Below are positions 4,017-6,018 of a stretch of DNA of 6,018 bases, piece by piece. The translations under genes were made by a program, and so were the position numbers. The notes beneath the pieces are model-generated. The model worked only from the letters and a program-made list of their open reading frames with translations, made no database searches and had not been told where the DNA came from. The stretch is from assembly GCA_013215865.1 (NCBI GenBank), contig JABSQL010000258.1:1-6018 (forward strand), given 5' to 3'. Numbering within the stretch: position 1 is the stretch's first letter; each line of letters starts with the position of its first letter. This DNA is from Candidatus Margulisiibacteriota bacterium (GTDB lineage Bacteria; Margulisbacteria; Marinamargulisbacteria; DT-59).

Positions 4017-5600
4017 ATGCTGACTAAAATCTTATCTTTGCGTTCCAATGAAGACTTTCGTTATAGGCATCTTGATGGGCGTAAGTCATCTATCAGTGAC
4101 ATTCGAGATGACGTACTTGTCAGCAGAAGAATTTCCATAGACTCTTTGGGTTCTACAAATTCTGAATCTCCATACAAGAGTGACACATCGGCTTCTGGGT
4201 CTTGTCGAAGTGATGATGATAATTTTCTGGTATGGTTATCGAAAAATATACAGACATTTACTGAGGACGATCAGAAATTTTTTATGAGAGGGGTTTATAA
4301 TGAATTGTGTGCCTTAATGAAAATTTTGATAGACTTATATTCTAAACAGAATGGATATAGAGACTTTTTTTCTGAGAAAGTGGAGGGTTACATACAAGAC
4401 ATTCAAAAACAACAAACAGAGGATGGCATATTCTCCGAGATGCATAAATTGTGCAATGACAGTGAATCATTATTCGAGTTGCTTCGTACCTTGTATGGCG
4501 GGTTTCATCCCAATTCTATTATTTCAACCGACCTTGAAGAGAGAATGGTAAGGAAGTATATCCAATCTGTTCATGGTCCATTCCAAATAGATGAAGACTC
4601 ACCTGAAAATTCTTGGTCAGAATCATCTAAATCAAGGTCCAGATCCGAAATGTTAAAGTTATGGTCTAAAAGTGAGATTCTGAAAATTGTGCAAAAATAT
4701 AAAGATGAAAAAAGCCCCCCCTCACCCACGCCATCAGACACCTTTTCACCGATTTCTCCAAGGACTGAGGATGAAGAAGAAAAGGATAGCTCATCTCAAG
4801 ACTCAGATTCAGCAGGAAGCAATGAAACCGATGTAGAAAGCCCTTCTAATCCCGTTATGCAGAATCACAGTGAAGCTGAATCTGTTACTGTACAATCGCA
4901 ATCAGAAATTGATGCACTATCTGTCATTTATGAAAAGGGTGAAAGCACTTATGCAAGCCCCGCAACAGTTAGCCCCGTTCAAAGCCCTTCTTACGATACT
5001 ATTGAAGAAGATAGCCTTCGAATTTCCGAGCAGCCGATCCCCGAGGAAAAAAGTGATATTGGGGTTGAGGATGTTGAAGATGATGTACAGAGTGTTTGGA
5101 GCTCTGATAATGATAGTATCAGCAGTGAATCAAAAGCACCCTCACTCATTCAAAAAATTGTTTTGGGTTTTCTTTCGGTAATATCTGGCTACATCTTTTT
5201 CTATCTCATCTACAAGGCGCTTCAATATAACTCAAAAAGAAACAAAGAACGTCAAGAAAAAATATCAGAAAATCGGCGAAAACGTACCAGGGACTTTAAG
5301 CCATCTCCCAAACTGACACAATATAGCCGCCATACGCGGGAATTTTTAAGAGATAAACATCATCCTTACATAGGATACCCATCCCATCTTCCATTACCCA
5401 CAGCCTACATCGAAAATCAACTCAGCGCAGAAGAAATTTATCAGCTTGGACATATCCGGAAACTGTCTTTGGGTTCCATCAGTCCCTCGTTCTCGGATAA
5501 AGTGAAAAGTAAATATCAGGATGATGCTTGGAAGAACTATTTCGCTACAGGGGAAGCCCCATTACCCATTGACCCATATATACCCACCGTTACAGCCTAA
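4017..5600 (+). CDS. Tandem paralogue 2: single-pass membrane protein with Ser/Glu-rich region, unknown function
   Basis: This 527-residue protein repeats the layout of its neighbour. A serine-rich N-terminus includes SRRISIDSLGS (36-46). A helical domain (69-190) has FLVW (70-73) and LLRTLY (155-160). A long Ser/Glu/Asp/Pro-rich region (about 190-375) precedes one transmembrane segment (about 379-400). A basic region (404-425), the block IENQLSAEEIYQL (465-477) and an extra tail of about 40 residues follow. From the transmembrane end onward it lines up with paralogue 1 at a constant offset of 16 residues: Y380/Y396, Q387/Q403, Y388/Y404, N393/N409, E395/E411, F411/F427 with P two residues on. 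It lacks the Cys-rich start. Only 4 bp separate it from the preceding stop and no Shine-Dalgarno sequence is visible before ATG 4017, so coupled translation is likely. Its end overlaps the converging frame by 11 bp. Function is unknown. Confidence 0.85.
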   Translation: MLTKILSLRSNEDFRYRHLDGRKSSISDIRDDVLVSRRISIDSLGSTNSESPYKSDTSASGSCRSDDDNFLVWLSKNIQTFTEDDQKFFMRGVYNELCALMKILIDLYSKQNGYRDFFSEKVEGYIQDIQKQQTEDGIFSEMHKLCNDSESLFELLRTLYGGFHPNSIISTDLEERMVRKYIQSVHGPFQIDEDSPENSWSESSKSRSRSEMLKLWSKSEILKIVQKYKDEKSPPSPTPSDTFSPISPRTEDEEEKDSSSQDSDSAGSNETDVESPSNPVMQNHSEAESVTVQSQSEIDALSVIYEKGESTYASPATVSPVQSPSYDTIEEDSLRISEQPIPEEKSDIGVEDVEDDVQSVWSSDNDSISSESKAPSLIQKIVLGFLSVISGYIFFYLIYKALQYNSKRNKERQEKISENRRKRTRDFKPSPKLTQYSRHTREFLRDKHHPYIGYPSHLPLPTAYIENQLSAEEIYQLGHIRKLSLGSISPSFSDKVKSKYQDDAWKNYFATGEAPLPIDPYIPTVTA

Positions 5601-6003
5601 CCAATACCTTCGAATAAGATTCAGATAAGGGAATGAAGGTAATTCTTTCTGCCAACTGCTTTAATTTATCTTTTGGATACACCATGTACACATCATGAGG
5701 CGTGGATCTTTTCAAGGCTAAAACATCTTCCAACGAATATACAAACGCAACATTATGGCTTGCATAGTACATCAAATTGGGCGAAAAATGATCAAAACTT
5801 ACCAAAGTATAAGGCTCAGATATGTCCTTCAAAGGCGGTATCAGATGATGAACCTCTTTATATGTCTCATATTTGGGGAAAAAGACGGTCACCTGGACCT
5901 CACCCGGCACCATGAACCTCGCCTGCCATGATACCGGCTGAATCGTGTCAAAACCATATGGCGATAATGCATGATAACCATGCCAGAATAACAGATTGGT
6001 CAC
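5590..6003 (-). CDS. Probable C-terminal gene fragment, possibly GT39/ArnT-like glycosyltransferase tail
   Basis: The frame is 137 residues if the GTG at 6003 is used, but no Shine-Dalgarno sequence precedes it. An in-frame TAG (6009-6007) lies two codons upstream, and the frame is open again beyond that to the window edge, so this may be the end of a longer protein broken by an amber codon. The sequence is soluble-looking, alternating strands and helices: VQVTVFFPKYETY (about 37-49), then LVSFDHFSPNLMYYASHNVA (67-86), then SLEDVLALK (90-98). A pattern of 'strand, S-P-x-L-x-Y-Y, strand, E-D-V-L' resembles the periplasmic C-terminal domain of GT39/ArnT-type lipid-sugar transferases. The membrane part that would be needed is not in the window, so this is a weak call. 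An alternative is an intact small protein starting at GTG or at the internal ATG around residue 31. Confidence 0.5.
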   Translation of the reverse strand: MTNLLFWHGYHALSPYGFDTIQPVSWQARFMVPGEVQVTVFFPKYETYKEVHHLIPPLKDISEPYTLVSFDHFSPNLMYYASHNVAFVYSLEDVLALKRSTPHDVYMVYPKDKLKQLAERITFIPLSESYSKVLVRL

Positions 6004-6018
6004 ATGCTAGAGCATGGG

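Noticed and set aside
2585..5600. Dot/Icm-type glutamate-rich C-terminal signal in the two membrane proteins
   Set aside because: Their last 20 residues (ending VVTYPASF and IDPYIPTVTA) have no glutamate-rich block, so secretion by that route is not supported from sequence.
5673..5915. Plus-strand frame opposite the 5590-6003 frame
   Set aside because: Its peptide is low in structure and rich in His/Pro/Cys, as expected for an antisense reading, and no ribosome binding site is seen.
1..6018. CRISPR array, tRNA, rRNA, insertion sequence or attachment site
   Set aside because: No regularly spaced repeats, cloverleaf, transposase fragment or long flanking direct repeats were seen.

Overview
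The window looks like accessory chromosome from an AT-rich gammaproteobacterium. A Legionella-like or other host-associated lineage would fit, but the evidence is indirect: moderate-to-low GC, a HipB-type antitoxin, a dinD gene, and large serine/acid-rich membrane proteins of the kind seen in intracellular bacteria. No ribosomal RNA, tRNA, transposase, integrase or CRISPR array was seen.

Left part (1-1611). A plus-strand gene enters from the left edge and ends at 245. Its 80-residue tail resembles the C-terminus of an adenylylsulfate kinase / sulfate-activation nucleotide-binding protein. Converging on it from the right is a type II toxin-antitoxin locus of the HipBA kind. The antitoxin gene (399-719, minus) is intact with a good autoregulatory promoter. 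The toxin gene is reduced to about 45-50 codons of its C-terminus (240-398), so the antitoxin is an orphan. Next comes dinD (790-1611, minus), full length and much more AT-rich than hipB, with no recognisable LexA box.

Middle (1658-2584). A 165-residue helical, acidic-tailed protein of unknown function is encoded on the minus strand (1712-2209) and is followed by a probable intrinsic terminator. Upstream lies a 375-bp divergent intergenic region. It holds a minus promoter with a perfect TTGACA box, a plausible extended -10 plus promoter, several palindromes, and the same 8-bp palindrome (AATGCATT) beside both promoters.

Right part (2585-6018). Two adjacent plus-strand genes (475 and 527 residues, 4-bp gap) encode proteins I do not recognise. 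They share one architecture: a helical N-terminal domain, a long Ser/Asp/Glu-rich and probably disordered stretch, one transmembrane segment, a strongly basic juxtamembrane region, and a conserved C-terminal motif. Residue-by-residue comparison shows they are diverged tandem paralogues. They are the most interesting content of the window: a two-gene membrane-protein cassette, possibly host-interacting. A minus-strand frame (5590-6003) overlaps the end of the second paralogue by 11 bp. It looks like the C-terminal remnant of a larger protein, perhaps a GT39/ArnT-like glycosyltransferase, cut by an in-frame amber codon.

How the genes relate: the divergent pair of units (1712-2209 versus 2585-5600) share a control region and may be co-regulated. 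The hipB, dinD and 5590-6003 pieces look like independent accessory genes or debris around it.
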